A program made the position numbers and the translations under genes. A stretch of 64,000 nt of DNA from Sambucus nigra (taxonomy: Eukaryota > Streptophyta > Magnoliopsida > Dipsacales > Adoxaceae), in assembly GCA_949130495.1 (NCBI GenBank), contig OX422214.1, positions 249,864,187 to 249,928,186 on the forward strand, read 5' to 3'. Shown here one piece after another: positions 11,857 to 23,953 of the stretch. How positions within the stretch are numbered: the stretch's first letter is position 1; every line of letters starts with the position of its first letter. The notes below the pieces were generated by a model, which was given only the letters and a program-made list of their open reading frames with translations, was not told the origin of the DNA and searched no databases.

Positions 11857-12742
11857 CTCTTTCTCTTCATTTTGAAGAGATATATTACATTTCACATTAG
11901 TTTAGGGTTTGTATGGAGCTTTGCCCTACTCCACCACTTTGGGTGTTTTGCCCACTTTGATGTATGTAAACTTATTAGTTTAAGTTGTATTTCATTATTT
12001 TCTTGCTTCCATTAATTTACATGCTTTCATTTACTTGTTTCTTTACTTTCTTGCATAGATTAAATTATTTCTTGCTTAATTAGTTTATTGCTTTGTTAAT
12101 TAGTTTCATTTATGTCTAGCCCTTAGATAAATAGGGTCGGGATTGTGTTCCGCCATTTACGAATTTGGACCTTGAAAGTTAGGGTTTTGTGTAAAATTGC
12201 ATTTAATTGAAACCACACGTATTAAAGTCGGATTATTATGCGTTTTACTTTCTTTGTCATGCAACGTTAGTGTTTATAGCGATATTCCGAATTTAATCCG
12301 CGTGTGGCCATTTTTTCGTTAAATGTTTAATCTCTCAACTTTGGATTGAATTCCTTATTGTGTGATGTTTATGCTTAATTGAAAATGCTCGATTAAATGC
12401 TTTTGAGCCTTAACTCTAATTAGTAGTTGTTTCGATCCGTGGGGTAGAATGCGATCCCGATCCTCGCTTTACTTTAATTTAGCGTTAACTTCTCTTTTCT
12501 TTTTCCTCCATTCCCAAACATCACATTTTATTTTATTTATTTTACACTTTTATTTTCAGATGTTTTAAAACAATTAACATCTAAAATTTAATCACTCCCT
12601 GTGGATTTCTTACGATACCCGACTTACCGCTGTGCTTGCTTGTCAAGTGTAGTTGTAGTTCAGGTTTTTTGCATTGAGTCACCGAACCGATAACAACGAT
12701 TAGCGTTCTGACGCGACGCTACTTTTCGCGCTCAATCAAAAA

Positions 12743-12760
12743 TGGCGCCGTTGCCGGGGA
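12743..12760 (+). other. Primer binding site (tRNA-Asp)
   Basis: TGGCGCCGTTGCCGGGGA is complementary to the 3' end of plant tRNA-Asp(GTC) including CCA. It begins four bases after the 5' LTR end. Confidence 0.9.
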
Positions 12761-12931
12761 GTGTGTTTTAGATAGTAATTGTTTTATTATTTCGTAGTAT
12801 TTTTCCTTTTGTATTTGTATTCTTTGTTTTAACCTTTCTTGCAGGATAGCATATTTGAGCGCTAAGAAACTTTGATTCGCGGTTGCTCACTTTCTTGCTC
12901 GGATTCTCCATCTACAAACAACGAGGTAATC

Positions 12932-13840
12932 ATGTCCTACTATTATAGTTATTACGGTCATTCTAATGATTGTTACTTTGGGGATAGTTTTCAAGTTTTC
13001 CATTTTGAAGATTTTCTTGAGATTGAAAATTTTGAAAATATTTATCGGAATGAAAATCGTTATTGGGAGCTTGAGTTGGATTCATTATTCGAATCCAATG
13101 ACGATTCTTATTCCGATACTTTCGAAGACGAGTTTCAACCAAATAAGGAGTCTGAGGCTCTTGAGCCGAGGAAGCCTACTTTGGAAGAAAATTTTCTTCT
13201 TTACTCCCAAGGTTTGGAAAGCCTAAATGATGCTGGAATGAGACTTGGAGCACTTTACGATGAGATGAATTCTTATGCACAAAATAACGAGGCGGTGGAA
13301 ACTTGTGTTTCACCTAAATTTTTCGAAGAATTTCTCATCGAATGTGAATCTCTCTCCCCCGAAATTCAATCTCCTTCCGATAATATGTTGACGGAGATTG
13401 AATTTATTTCATTACCATATACGTTTTCCGTCATTGAACCATTAGAATTACCGGTTGATTCCTATGAGTCGGTAGAAACTTTCAAAACTTCTACACTTTT
13501 TGCCGATGAGTACTCCTTACCGAATTTGTTTTCGATGGATGTTATCCCCACGTGTGCACCATCTCCCATCCCATTTGAAAAATCTTTGGGAGATGAGTCA
13601 ATTTTTCTTGGACCTCAAGTGTACCTTTCCCCCTTATTATCCAAATCCCCCATCGTCCGCCCAAAATTTCAAATTGGTGATGGTTCACTTTTTTTACCAC
13701 CCACATGCCTTCCGTTGTTCAAACGAAATTCTTATTTTTCGGGAGGCATGTTCGCTTTGGAGTGTCCACCGTTGATCTTTCAAAGTCAAACCCCTTTTTG
13801 GGTGGACCCTCAACTATTTAGACTTCTAGTGTATAGTTAG
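12932..13840 (+). CDS. 302-residue retroelement ORF of unknown function
   Basis: The first ATG (12932) opens MSYYYSYYGHSND; the frame is also open for 20 codons upstream, but without an ATG. The N-terminal third is aromatic and strongly acidic, with Asp/Glu/Phe/Tyr-rich runs (residues ~15-85). The middle has alternating acidic and Ser/Pro segments. The C-terminal ~100 residues are hydrophobic and proline-rich (around SPLLSKSPIVRPKF, CLPLFKRNSYF and FWVDPQLF). There is no CCHC knuckle, DTG/DSG protease triad, YVDD box, integrase motif, signal peptide or clear membrane helix. It takes the place of gag-pol in the element. The uninterrupted frame in an element with ~4-5% LTR divergence suggests it was under selection until recently. 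I do not recognise the family. It could be a highly derived Gag or an acquired accessory protein. Confidence 0.75.
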   Translation: MSYYYSYYGHSNDCYFGDSFQVFHFEDFLEIENFENIYRNENRYWELELDSLFESNDDSYSDTFEDEFQPNKESEALEPRKPTLEENFLLYSQGLESLNDAGMRLGALYDEMNSYAQNNEAVETCVSPKFFEEFLIECESLSPEIQSPSDNMLTEIEFISLPYTFSVIEPLELPVDSYESVETFKTSTLFADEYSLPNLFSMDVIPTCAPSPIPFEKSLGDESIFLGPQVYLSPLLSKSPIVRPKFQIGDGSLFLPPTCLPLFKRNSYFSGGMFALECPPLIFQSQTPFWVDPQLFRLLVYS

Positions 13841-14070
13841 TGTGAAGCCTAAATAGTAGGTTGTAAATAGTTAGCTTTTTAATTTTCTTTCTTTCCTATT
13901 TTTCTTTCCTTTTAATTTAGTCTAGTGTAATTAGTTAACTTTTTGTTACTTATTTTTGCTATGCTCGGTACTAACTTGTTTTGTAGATTTCATTGGACTC
14001 ATGCTTATGGTCATCGCTCCAATTTTGGGTAATATTGTTCTTTCCTCTCTTTGTGTTGTGTTCTTAATGC

Positions 14071-14104
14071 GCATTGAGGACAATGCAACATTTAAGTTAG
14101 GGGG
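14071..14104 (+). other. Internal polypurine-like motif (Athila/Tat signature)
   Basis: GCATTGAGGACAATGCAACA followed by TTTAAGTTAGGGGGTG resembles the signature after pol in Athila and Tat elements, and it shares its last part with the true polypurine tract at 15931-15944. It marks the junction between the coding part and the long 3' UTR. Confidence 0.6.
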
Positions 14105-15930
14105 TGTAGGATATTTTATCCATTTCTTTGTTTTGTCCATGGATCTTCTCACATTTAGTTACTATGTATGCCTTTTTGTGAAAATTTTGAAAATTTTCAA
14201 AAATATTTTCTTTCTTTTTTCTCCTTTGTTGGGCATTTTGCCTTGTTTTCGATGATAAATTTTAACAATTGCCCGAGCCAATAGACAACTCAATGATGCA
14301 TGTTCTTGATTTTAAAAGTTATTAGACTTTAGTCCTTAAATCATTGATATTGTGAATAACTTCATGAATTAAACTTTATCCCATGAACATATGCACTTTC
14401 CTTGTTATATTGATTTGGTTTAAGATTTTTATAACTCGGTAATCTTTTGTTGCATTGTATATACTTACACCGAGTAAGATTTGTACCTTTCGTCATTTGT
14501 GAGTGTTATACACTATTCTTTTCTCATTGAAAATATTGAATTCGTTGGTAATCTCACTATTCTTTCATTTGACCATTCATTAATTGAGTTCATACTTGAA
14601 ATGTGTTACTTGAGCATAATTTTCATATATTGTTTTGACTCGAGAATTGTGTAAACTTTATGAAATGATCATAGGCCATCTTTGTTATATCACCCATAAT
14701 AGCCTTAACCTCACCTTATATGTTTCCCTAGTCAACGCCTTTAAGCCTATATATAGCCTTTCTTTTCATAACCCAAAATCCCATACCCAACTCAAAATTG
14801 GAGTTTTACACCATACATATTACCTTGCATACCTTTGTTTGGAATGATACTTGGGATTGAATGATGTTATTGTAGTGTGGTTGCAATTTAAGCATATGAG
14901 AGTGAGAAAAGAAGAAAGAGTAGTGAAAAAGAAAAGAAAAAGCAAAAAGCAAAAAGAAAAGAAAAGAAAACATGAGAAAAAGAAGAAAAGAAAAGAAAGA
15001 GAAAGTTGTATATGTTGTGTATATAGTTCAATAAGCTTTGATTACTCTCCAGTTGTTATATCTAATGCTTGTTTGGAAGTTACTTTCCATTTTTATATTG
15101 CCCGCATCCTTCCCATTATTCTAGGTTTTCATCTCCGAACACTTTGAATCCGTACATATACCTTTCATTTCGCACCCTAGCCTAGCCTACATTACAACCC
15201 TATTACAAGTCCTATGTGATCTTAGGTTGATGTAATTCAAAGGTTTAAATAGTTTTGATAATCTGTGAAAATGCATTTCGCCTCCTTTAATGAGCGGTAT
15301 CATTCATTGAGATTACAAGTTTTTCATTTCCTATATAGCGATCTTCATTTGTGACATGTGTGCGGCCTAGTTTCCATTTACAATTAGTCTTTATGCCCCG
15401 CATGTTCCGTGTGTTACCTCTCATTTCGAGTGATTTCATTTGTTGAGTGTAATGCCCGTGAGGATTGAATGTATGCTTGCTTTATGTTTATCCGGTTTAT
15501 TTAAGTTTTTCGCCAAATCACACTTTTGCATATGCTCTCCCCCTCCCACTTTCAAAGTTTCAATTCTATGAGGTGCATTCAACCTGTTAATAACAACGGA
15601 CTTTAGCTTGAATTCGTTCAATATGCTAATAACATGTTTGAAATCTTTTTTGTTGTTGTTGAGTTTGTCGCATGTTGGGTTGGGCATATTTTGAGGAAAC
15701 CATGTGATGTTTGTGGGTATCATCTCTGAAAATCCTCACGAGACAACACTCGTCCACTAGGGTAACCTAGGGGTTTAACGGCTTATTGCATATGCTAAAT
15801 GAAATTTTGCACCCGCGAAAGTGGCCTTATCTTTTTATTACTTTTTCATCCCATTTTCTACTTGTATCCTGCTTTTGGTTTACTTGTAGTTCTTGTTGTT
15901 CCTATTTCATTGCTAGGGACTAGCAATGTG
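14105..15930 (+). other. Long 3' untranslated region of the non-autonomous element
   Basis: AT-rich sequence without a credible gene. It includes a purine tract of GAAAAG units (~14893-15006) and the stretch TTACAACCCTATTACAAGTC (from 15191), both typical of Athila/Tat 3' UTRs. Short ORFs here have no recognisable content. Confidence 0.6.
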
Positions 15931-15944
15931 TAAGTTAGGGGGTG
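15931..15944 (+). other. Polypurine tract
   Basis: TAAGTTAGGGGGTG immediately precedes the 3' LTR. Confidence 0.8.
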
Positions 15945-17501
15945 TGATACGACGCAAATATGCGTATTTCACCCGTTAACCTACGCCTTATTAGCCCCCT
16001 TGGGTATCTTAATCCCTATATTTATGCTCGTTAACCAGACAACCTCGAATTTCTATGTTAACATGTTTTGCAGGGGTTAATTGAGCTTTTATAGATATTT
16101 GGATGCTAAGTATGAAGTTAGATGCATTCCGGCGAAGTTCCGTACACAATCGCACGCGCAAGGGAAATTTAGTCATTTTACAATTTGGGCAACTGGCCCA
16201 ATGTCTTCACGGAAGTTGAAGCCCTCTGAACAAGCTTCGCATGGCCGTAAACGGTGCGCGATTCCGATTCCGAACGAAGAAGTTACAGGCTTTTGAGCGG
16301 AAGAGAAAGACATCTCAACCAAAAAGAGGGGAAAAAATTCAAGACCTGTAGGTCCGAATCGATTCGCCCCTTGCGAATCGATTCGGTTGGAGACAGTATG
16401 CCAGCTCCTCTGTTTTCGAATCGATTCGGACCAGCCGAATCGATTCGCCAACCATTCCGAATCGATTCGGATTTCACCCGAATCGATTCGCCCCTCTGGC
16501 AGTCTCGAGGAACCTCCTTACCGAATCGATTCGGACCTGCCGATTCGATTCGGCCCTGCTGATATTTGTTTTCTCCCCTTTTATTTACAATTTTTCCATG
16601 GGATTTGTTTTGTATAAATACTCTTTCTCTTCATTTTGAAGAGATATCTTACATTTCTCATTAGTTTAGGGTTTGTACGGAGCTTTGCCCTACTCCACCA
16701 CTTTGGGTGTTTTGCCCACTTTAATGTATGTAAGCTTATTAATTTAAGTTGTATTTCATTATTTCCTTGCTTCCATTAATTTACATGCTTTCATTTACTT
16801 GCTTTCTTTACTTTCTTGCCTAGATTAAATTATTTCTTGCTTAATTAGTTTATTGCTTTGTTAATTAGTTTCATCTATGTCTAGCCCTTAGATAAATAGG
16901 CTCGGGATTGTGTTTCGCCATTTACGGATTTGGACCTTGAAAGTTAGGGTTTTGTGTAAAATTGCATTTAATTGAAACCTCGCGTATTAAAGTCGAATTA
17001 TTATGCGCTTAACTTTCTTTGTCATGCAACGTTAGTGTTTATAGCGATATTCCGAATTTAATCCGCGTGTGACCATTTTTTCGTTAAATGTTTAATCTCA
17101 CAACTTTGGATTGAATTCCTTATTGTGTGATGTTTATGCTTAATTGAAAATGCTTGATTAAATGATTTTGAGCCTTAACTCTAATTAGTAGTTGTTTCGA
17201 TCCGTGGGGTAGAATGTGATCCCGATCCTCGCTTTACTTTAATTTAGCGTTAACTTCTCTTTTCTTTTTCCTCCATTCCCAACCATCACCTTTTCTTTTA
17301 TTTATTTTACACTTTTATTTTCAGAAGTTTTAAAACAATTAACATCTAAAATTTAATCACTCCCTGTGGATTTCTTACGATACTCGACTTACCGTTGTGC
17401 TTGCTTGTCAAGTGTAGTTGTAGTTTAGGTTTTTTGCATTGAGCCGCCGAACCGATAACAACGATTTGCGTATTACACGACGCACGGTTCGCACTGCATC
17501 A
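15945..17501 (+). repeat. 3' LTR of the non-autonomous element
   Basis: Opens TGATACGACGC and closes ...CACTGCATCA. The same length as the 5' LTR, with scattered substitutions and small compensating indels. The final ~40 bp differ much more (about one third of positions) than the rest. The palindrome array is at 16355-16552 (seven perfect, one CGATTCGATTCG) and the TATA box at 16613-16620. Confidence 0.9.
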
Positions 17502-17506
17502 GTTGT

Positions 17507-17595
17507 TACTCCCAAACTTATCACGGTCAAAGACCTTGACAAGTTTGACTTGTCATGGTCTTAGACCTTGACAAGTAGGCAGTTTTGGTATAGTG
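17507..17595. repeat. Right end of the CACTA element
   Basis: After the retroelement's target duplication the subterminal repeats resume (TTATCACGGTCAAAGACC, TTGTCATGGTC) and end at GTTTTGGTATAGTG, the inverse of CACTATACCAAAAC. Confidence 0.75.
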
Positions 17596-17599
17596 TAGT

Positions 17600-18608
17600 T
17601 TTGATGGTTGTATGGATTTATCTTGTTACTTTATGGGTATTATTAAATTTATTCGCATATCTTGTGATATATTGTCATGTTATTGATATGTCCATGATTT
17701 TTTTCCATGTTTTGATCTCATTTTTACTAGTTTGATGCTATGTTATCTCATATCAAACTTGTGTGCTCAGTGTTAGATATCACTCATCTTCTAGTTTGTG
17801 TTTATAATATTTATGTTGTGATATTATGATTCACATGTATATATTCTCATTTGTTGATTCCCATGATATAAATATGGGTTTTAACATGTTTTCTTAGCTT
17901 TTGTCTCACTAGTTTTCTTACTTATGTAACTTTGTTTCTTGTTAGTTATACTCGTTGTCTATGATATAACGTTTCTTTGGCCTTGGCTTTTTCGTGTCGA
18001 AAAGGGGTGTAAAGTTTTGCTTCTTTCACTTTGTTGAAAAGGGGGAGACGACACTTTATTCACCTTTAGAAGGGGGGAACTTATTTTCTTTATTTTCCCA
18101 TTGTATCGAAAAGGGGAAGTGACCTTTCCTTTCACTTACTAAGGGGGAGAAATATCTATGATATGGTGAGTTATTGTCATTGTTGTGGGATTTACTATGT
18201 ATGGGGAGCATTTTATTACATTATGTTATTCGCATGCTTTATCACTTGATATATTGGTATTAGATGATGTTGTTATATTTCACATGCTTTATCATATGTT
18301 TTATCTCATCCATATCTTTAATACTTATCGGAGGATTCCTAAGCAATGGGAGTTTGTCTTTGTGCATGTTATTACCAGCCTAATGTTCTTTTTATTATTT
18401 CATGTGGTTTGAGGCTTAGAATTGATGATTCTATCCCTAACCTGTTATATAGACTCGACTTTTACTTCATCGTTGGTCTTATGATTATTGTAAATTACCT
18501 TCTTATTATTTTCACTATATGGCTAGTTAGGTGTGAGTCTTATCAGAGTAATAAGTTTATTACTTTAGGTTTTTAGGGTTTTGTCATGGAATAACCAAAA
18601 GGGTAGAT
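17600..18608 (+). mobile_element. SIRE-like copia element, 3' noncoding region (partial)
   Basis: AT-rich sequence with repeated GAAAAGGGG(G)AG(A) blocks (for example 18035-18047 and 18140-18151). It ends in a polypurine-like CAAAAGGGTAGAT (~18597-18609) after TTTTGTCATGGAATAACC. Purine blocks of this kind and the TTTTGTCAT...AAAGGG ending are usual in the 3' region of Maximus/SIRE copia elements. No coding sequence remains. Confidence 0.4.
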
Positions 18609-20035
18609 TGAAAATATAATTTTGTATTAATATTAGTTGGTTAGATTCCCGTGATAAAATATTTAAGTCATTGATTCTTTCAAGTCACATAGGCTTGATT
18701 CGTTATCAGTGAGGCTGGGGCAATTTATCTTAGATGATACTTACATGAACCTTTGAAGACTTGAAGATTAAGCACCCCACTCAATGAATACTTTCATTAT
18801 CGTACATTCATGTTAGAATGAAGTTTATATCCATTTTATGTTGTCGAGAATTGCAAATGGTTATACACACACATGCATTACATTTTTAAAAATGTGTGAG
18901 AAATTTTTAAAATAGTTGAACAAGTGATTTAAAATAGTTTTAGGGATTTCTAAATTGTTCTGAAAAAGTTTTAGGAGTTGGTCCTATCTTTGAACTTGTT
19001 AAGGCTTTTAATAACCTTTTTTCCCTTAACCGTTCTCACGACTATATATTACGCATGTGCACACGGTGATGTTTGTATGGCTGCAAAGTGAGGTCGTGCC
19101 CACGACCATGGCCACGATTCCTTACTTGACTGAATTGTGAGCATGAAAAACTTGACTTGTGCGCACGACGACCGCATATTTTGAAAGATCTTTATATAAA
19201 GGCCAATTTACCTCCTATTTGTAATGAACTTATTTTTACACAATTGAAATATCTTATGAGAAATTTTCAAAAGTTGGTATATCTGTTCAAACTAAATCTC
19301 AATTGTTCTTCAAACACTGTTTAAACATTGATCGATGACTTGACCCAAAGTGTTTTTGAGTCAATTGAGAGTGGATTTAATTAGATCTTCACACTAGCCT
19401 ATGTCAATTCATCTTATATATACTGAATTGCTTTGATCTTCTACTGTTGATTTCAAATTGGAACCACTCAAAGTTATTGAAGAAGTTAGAGTGTGGCCTG
19501 ACTTCAAGGAAGAGAATGGACTTCATCGTTCACGGCATAGAGCTTGCAATGGATTCTTATTGACTATGGGGGAAAGTTGAAAGATTTATAGGTAACTGCA
19601 TGATAGATATTGTGTGTGAGGTACGTTCTTATCTTTTGTAAAATTAATTTTAAGTATAAATGAGAATTGGAGTGCGTCGAGATTTTTTACTCCTATGTGG
19701 GGTTTTTTCCTCATAAACGTTGTCTTACTCATGCTTGTGTTTGTTTTATATTGGCTTGTACACAATTCATCACATATATCACACATATTTAGTTTGCAAC
19801 ATATGAATTTGCCTAAAATTTGATTAAGTGCATTAGATCTAGGTTTCATCACTAGATTTAGTTATATTCATACTGTGTGAGTTAATCAAGATAGTTGAAA
19901 ATGTTTTTGTTAAATCAAGTGTTGATAGTTTTCAAATTGGAAACAATTTTATGAAATTAAAAAATTTGTCCTTATAATGCATTCAAATCCATTCACGCTC
20001 TCTAGGTTTGATGTTGATGATTAATTGAGCATATC
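18609..20035 (+). repeat. Probable LTR of the SIRE-like element
   Basis: Begins TGAAAATATAATTTTG after the polypurine-like tract. A CpG-rich segment (19030-19170; GTCGTGCCCACGACCATGGC, GTGCGCACGACGAC) precedes a TATA box in CTTTATATAAAGGCC (~19190). The right border is not defined by a second copy, so the end is approximate. Confidence 0.35.
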
Positions 20036-20120
20036 ACACACTTTTTTCAGATTTAAACATAGCAAAGAAGACTCCACAAAAAATAAACAAGCTCACACAG
20101 ACCCTAAGGCTATAGACATT

Positions 20121-20438
20121 ACTCTAATTCCAACCCTGACACTCCCAAATACCCAATTTATGAGAGCCAAAGAATTAATAACATTCTTAGAAAGAGGAAT
20201 AACATACGAATGTGATTGAAAATGGATAATCTTAAACCATTCAAAAAAAATAATAAATGAAAACGCAAATATCCTTGTGACTCTAATTCCAACCCTGACA
20301 CTCCCAAATACCCAATTTATGAGAGCCAAAGAATTAATAACATTCTTAGAAAGAGGAATAACATACGAATGTGATTGAAAATGGATAATCTTAAACCATT
20401 CAAAAAAACTAATAAATGAAAACGCAAATATCCTTGTG
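20121..20438 (+). repeat. 159-bp tandem duplication
   Basis: Two adjacent copies (20121-20279 and 20280-20438) begin ACTCTAATTCCAACCCTGAC and end ...CGCAAATATCCTTGTG. They differ at one or two bases in the A-rich stretch, so the duplication is recent. Confidence 0.95.
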
Positions 20439-23400
20439 TGTACAAGATGAAACTGAATATGCGTCAACTCAAACAAACAAAATCACATTACAACTCATCT
20501 GAATACAATATGAATAATCAAATGAAAGTACAATCCTCTAAATGTGATGAAATTATACAACTAAAATTGAAACTCTAGAGTACACATATCCTTAGTTAAG
20601 ATTTATGCTAAGGATTTAATAAGGTTAAGCACAACCTTTAGTCCCCCGCAATAAATCTTGAAAATGTTAGTCAATGAAAGATGGTTAAAACCCATTGCAA
20701 GAATTTTTTTTACTTGTCCTAATAGAGAAAATAATATAATATATATATACCATGTGATCTTAAAGATGCACAAAATACGAGTCTCCAAACAAATAAGTAA
20801 TAACATGGCAATAATATCTCAATATCCTCTAAGCTCAAAGTAGCACAACTATAATATATGAATTCTCGACCAAATGGTAACATGCAACCTTAAGATAATA
20901 AGGTACTTTTAACCATTGGTAGTTATCTTCTTATATACGAGCTACTAGGAATCAATAGAAATCTATCTTGATCAACTACTATTGAGATCCATTTCAATAT
21001 TAAGCGTCAGATCTTCACATCATCTCCCAGATTCAAACTAACACTGGACTCTATGTGTAGGATTAAAAATCTAAAGAAGGACCCCACCTAATACACTTCT
21101 GTCTAGGTCAGTTAGTCGTTGAGTGATAATGATTGATGGACCTATATCATTAGCATACGATCATTTCACCCAAAGCATCTTCATAATCATAACTACATGT
21201 CTCAAGAGAAATTATAACTAATACATTACTCCCCATCTTAGAAAGTCTGATCCTAAGTCCTTATTTTGGAAATAACCAATGATCTCACACTCTCCATAAA
21301 TCAGGATACTAACCAATTAAATACTCGATTTAACACCCCATTATAGGTTTGACTAATTCCAAATGTGAAATCTAACTCCCTATATATCCAATCCCGAGAT
21401 ACAAGAAATAAATGCATAAATAATAAGCACAAGGGAGGATTTTCTCCTATATTTTCTCCTAACAAAGCATCCTAATAACTCATTAATATTTGTAGATCAT
21501 TGATACCACCTTTTCATAGTTCACAATAGGGCATTTATACTTTCCTCACACCTAAATACAATCACATAATTTACTAAAATAAGATAAAAGTTATCTCTAG
21601 CTACTCGATCAATATATCTACTAAAAAATCATACTATAAGTACTTTATACTATATATAATCTCATAAGTTAATGGAGACTCTATTACTAGTTACATAATA
21701 TGCCTAACTACACATTGATTATTCTATAATTACTCGCTATTGTACATATCCCCATACTCTAAGGGAAGTACACTACTGGATACACGTATTATATTATAAC
21801 ACGATTGATTCTACTAAAAGTATTAAACTATTACCATGTTTAATTACACGAGTACACCTGACCCGTGACCATAAGAGAGAGAGAACTTCCATGACCCATT
21901 AATAAATTAATAACATAATAGAAAGTCACTAGGCCCCCTAGTTATAAGGCACCTCCATAACCCACAAGAAAATATCTCTTGAATGTCTCCCTTACACCTT
22001 TAAGGATCACACGTGCCTCTATTAGCCCTAACTAACTAAAGGATGTCCTAACTCCTAAATTCCTAAATACACATGAAGAGTAAAATACTATGCAGTCACA
22101 CCAACATGATAATCACATACCAACATCTACATGGAAGTATCGAGTCCCATAGTCTTAAATAGGAAGACGAACTGCCATCGACACATGAGATTGAGATAAT
22201 GTACCTATACTCATCTAGTGTCATCAGCCCAGGGGTGTAAACACAATCCATCACATATGTACCATCAAATCTCTGACTAGTAGGTTCATCACGAGCTTAA
22301 CCATACACCTGTGGTATGTTCACACACATAAAGGTATACAAGGAGGCACACATAACTTACTCATATATCAAAATATACAAGTACATATCACCAAAATGGT
22401 TGTACACTATTGTGCCAGGGTTCCTAAGAGTTTTTTAAATCTTCAAAAGTATCTCAACCTAGCATCTGGCTATAATACACTAACCTTTCCAAACCCTTCA
22501 TACTGGTTGAATCCATATGTACATATAATCCTAAGTTCAATTTCCAACTAGACCACTACACATTGATCCATAATTAATACAAAACTTCTAAAACATCCTA
22601 AATAATTTGACATACAACAGCCATTTTTAGCCATACCAAAAGATCCCTACTTATATTAAAAAATAACCCAATAATCATTAATAATATCTATAATTAACCA
22701 CTAAAGAATACCCACCCGATGCACCCAAATACCCACATTGGCCAAACTAACCCACTTGTAACGATCTAGATCTAAATTAGATCAATCAAACCCTAGGACT
22801 GGGCAAATATATTCCCAAAAATCCTCAGACATGTACACCAAAATTTTCCACTTTCATAAGCAATGCATCTAAAAGAACCCTAAAATCTAATACATGTTTA
22901 TGATCAATCGCCTCTTCAATTCCACCCCTAAAACCTCAAATATATGAATCTCAAACCATTTTTGTATAATCATAATAACCACCTTCATGCCGACACCCTA
23001 TATTCAAAATTCGTCAATTATTACCCATTAACATTATTACCAATCCTAATTACAATAAATAATATTTTTACCACAATTAAATTATAAAGTATATGATAAG
23101 CATAATCAAACATCAAGTGAATTTACTAATGTTATAGTATGCATAAGAATTCTTACTTTGATCAATAAATGATATGTTCTCCAATTCAAGTGAATTTATC
23201 TAATAATACCCTTTCTAATCATGACCAATAATTCTAATAGAATTAGATAGTTAATTCTTGATTTAAATCCTTAAACCCGATTTAATTTCACCCAATTATA
23301 TCCAATATGAAATTACCATAATTTTAACAATTGTCTCCATTTGTAATTTTCCAATAGTTCATTATATAATCTAAACTCCAAATTTTGGATTTATAACCAG

Positions 23401-23953
23401 ATAGTTCACTTCAATTATTAAGTCACTTATATGAATTCTAATATAAAATACTTAAATCGAAGGCAACAAATATAATAATTCTCACCTTAATTGGTTAAAG
23501 ATGAAATTTGATTTGATGAAGATATTGTTTTAGCTTTCCACTCCCGTTTCCTTAATATCCTAACTTGTTCTTCAAGTTGTCTCCAAAGATCACCTATTTC
23601 TAGAACTTTCTAAGTTAAGTTCAAGATTTAGGTGAAACATATGAAAAAAGGTTTATATAAAGCTAAATTGGTGTATTTAACTTGATACTCATGTCATTCC
23701 CCCTATAGTCTATTTTGACAACACTTAATGAGACCCAAAATCACACCCAAATGCTTCCAAACTTGCCTAACAGGTTAACCAACCCATAGGCTTAATTCCC
23801 CATTTATTTAATACCACATGTGCTTCCAAACACACCTATAAGTCCAACTTAAAACACAACCTAATAAAATAACCTAATTTATCCCATAATTTAGCACAAA
23901 AGATTTCCAATTTAAATTAATAATTTAAAATTTCTCGACTAAATTAAGCATTT
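20439..23953. other. AT-rich intergenic DNA without a recognised gene
   Basis: 3.5 kb, G-poor on the plus strand. No ORF above ~70 codons has recognisable content and I found no LTR pair, TIR or primer site. It could be the decayed LTR of an old minus-strand element, but nothing in the sequence proves it. Confidence 0.6.

Larger units (their letters stand above)
11182..12738 (+). repeat. 5' LTR of the non-autonomous element
   Basis: Opens TGATACGATGC and closes ...CTCAATCA. It contains eight CGAATCGATTCG-type palindromes (11590-11787) and a TATAAATA box (11849-11856). The remainder is AT-rich R/U5. ORFs over the palindrome block are compositional. Confidence 0.9.
11182..17501 (+). mobile_element. 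Complete non-autonomous LTR retrotransposon (Tat/Athila-like, no gag-pol)
   Basis: Two LTRs of identical length (1557 bp) flank a 3.2 kb internal region. The element is bordered by a perfect 5-bp duplication GTTGT (11177-11181 and 17502-17506). The primer site matches the 3' end of plant tRNA-Asp, as in Athila and Tat elements, and the internal 3' part has the long UTR and polypurine signature of those lineages. No protease, reverse transcriptase, RNase H or integrase motif is found in any frame. The only substantial ORF encodes an unfamiliar 302-residue protein. It must be mobilised by proteins from a related autonomous element. The LTRs differ at ~60-75 sites (about 4-5%), indicating a relatively recent insertion. 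Confidence 0.9.
7292..17595. mobile_element. CACTA (En/Spm-like) DNA transposon, degenerate, with nested LTR element
   Basis: The left end is CACTACACCCAAAAGG (7292). The right end is CCAAAACTGCC in inverse, reading ...TTTTGGTATAGTG (to 17595). Both ends carry many copies of GTCACGGTC / GACCGTGACAAG subterminal repeats (7310-7440; 10965-11176; 17515-17575), the transposase-binding region in this superfamily. Flanking trinucleotides TAA and TAG agree at two of three bases. After removing the nested LTR element (11182-17506) about 4 kb remains, too short for an autonomous element, and no intact transposase is seen. It inserted into the 3' UTR-like part of an older CACTA relic. Confidence 0.75.

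Noticed and set aside
11487..11900. 137-codon ORF over the 5' LTR (and matching ORFs at 16173-16617) with repeated SESIR/NRFGP residues
   Set aside because: It is the translation of the CGAATCGATTCG array; open in several frames on both strands because the repeat contains no stop codons.
20439..23953. A third minus-strand Tekay-type LTR
   Set aside because: Base composition resembles the solo LTR, but neither the TGTGACACCCC nor the GGGTATTACA end is present.
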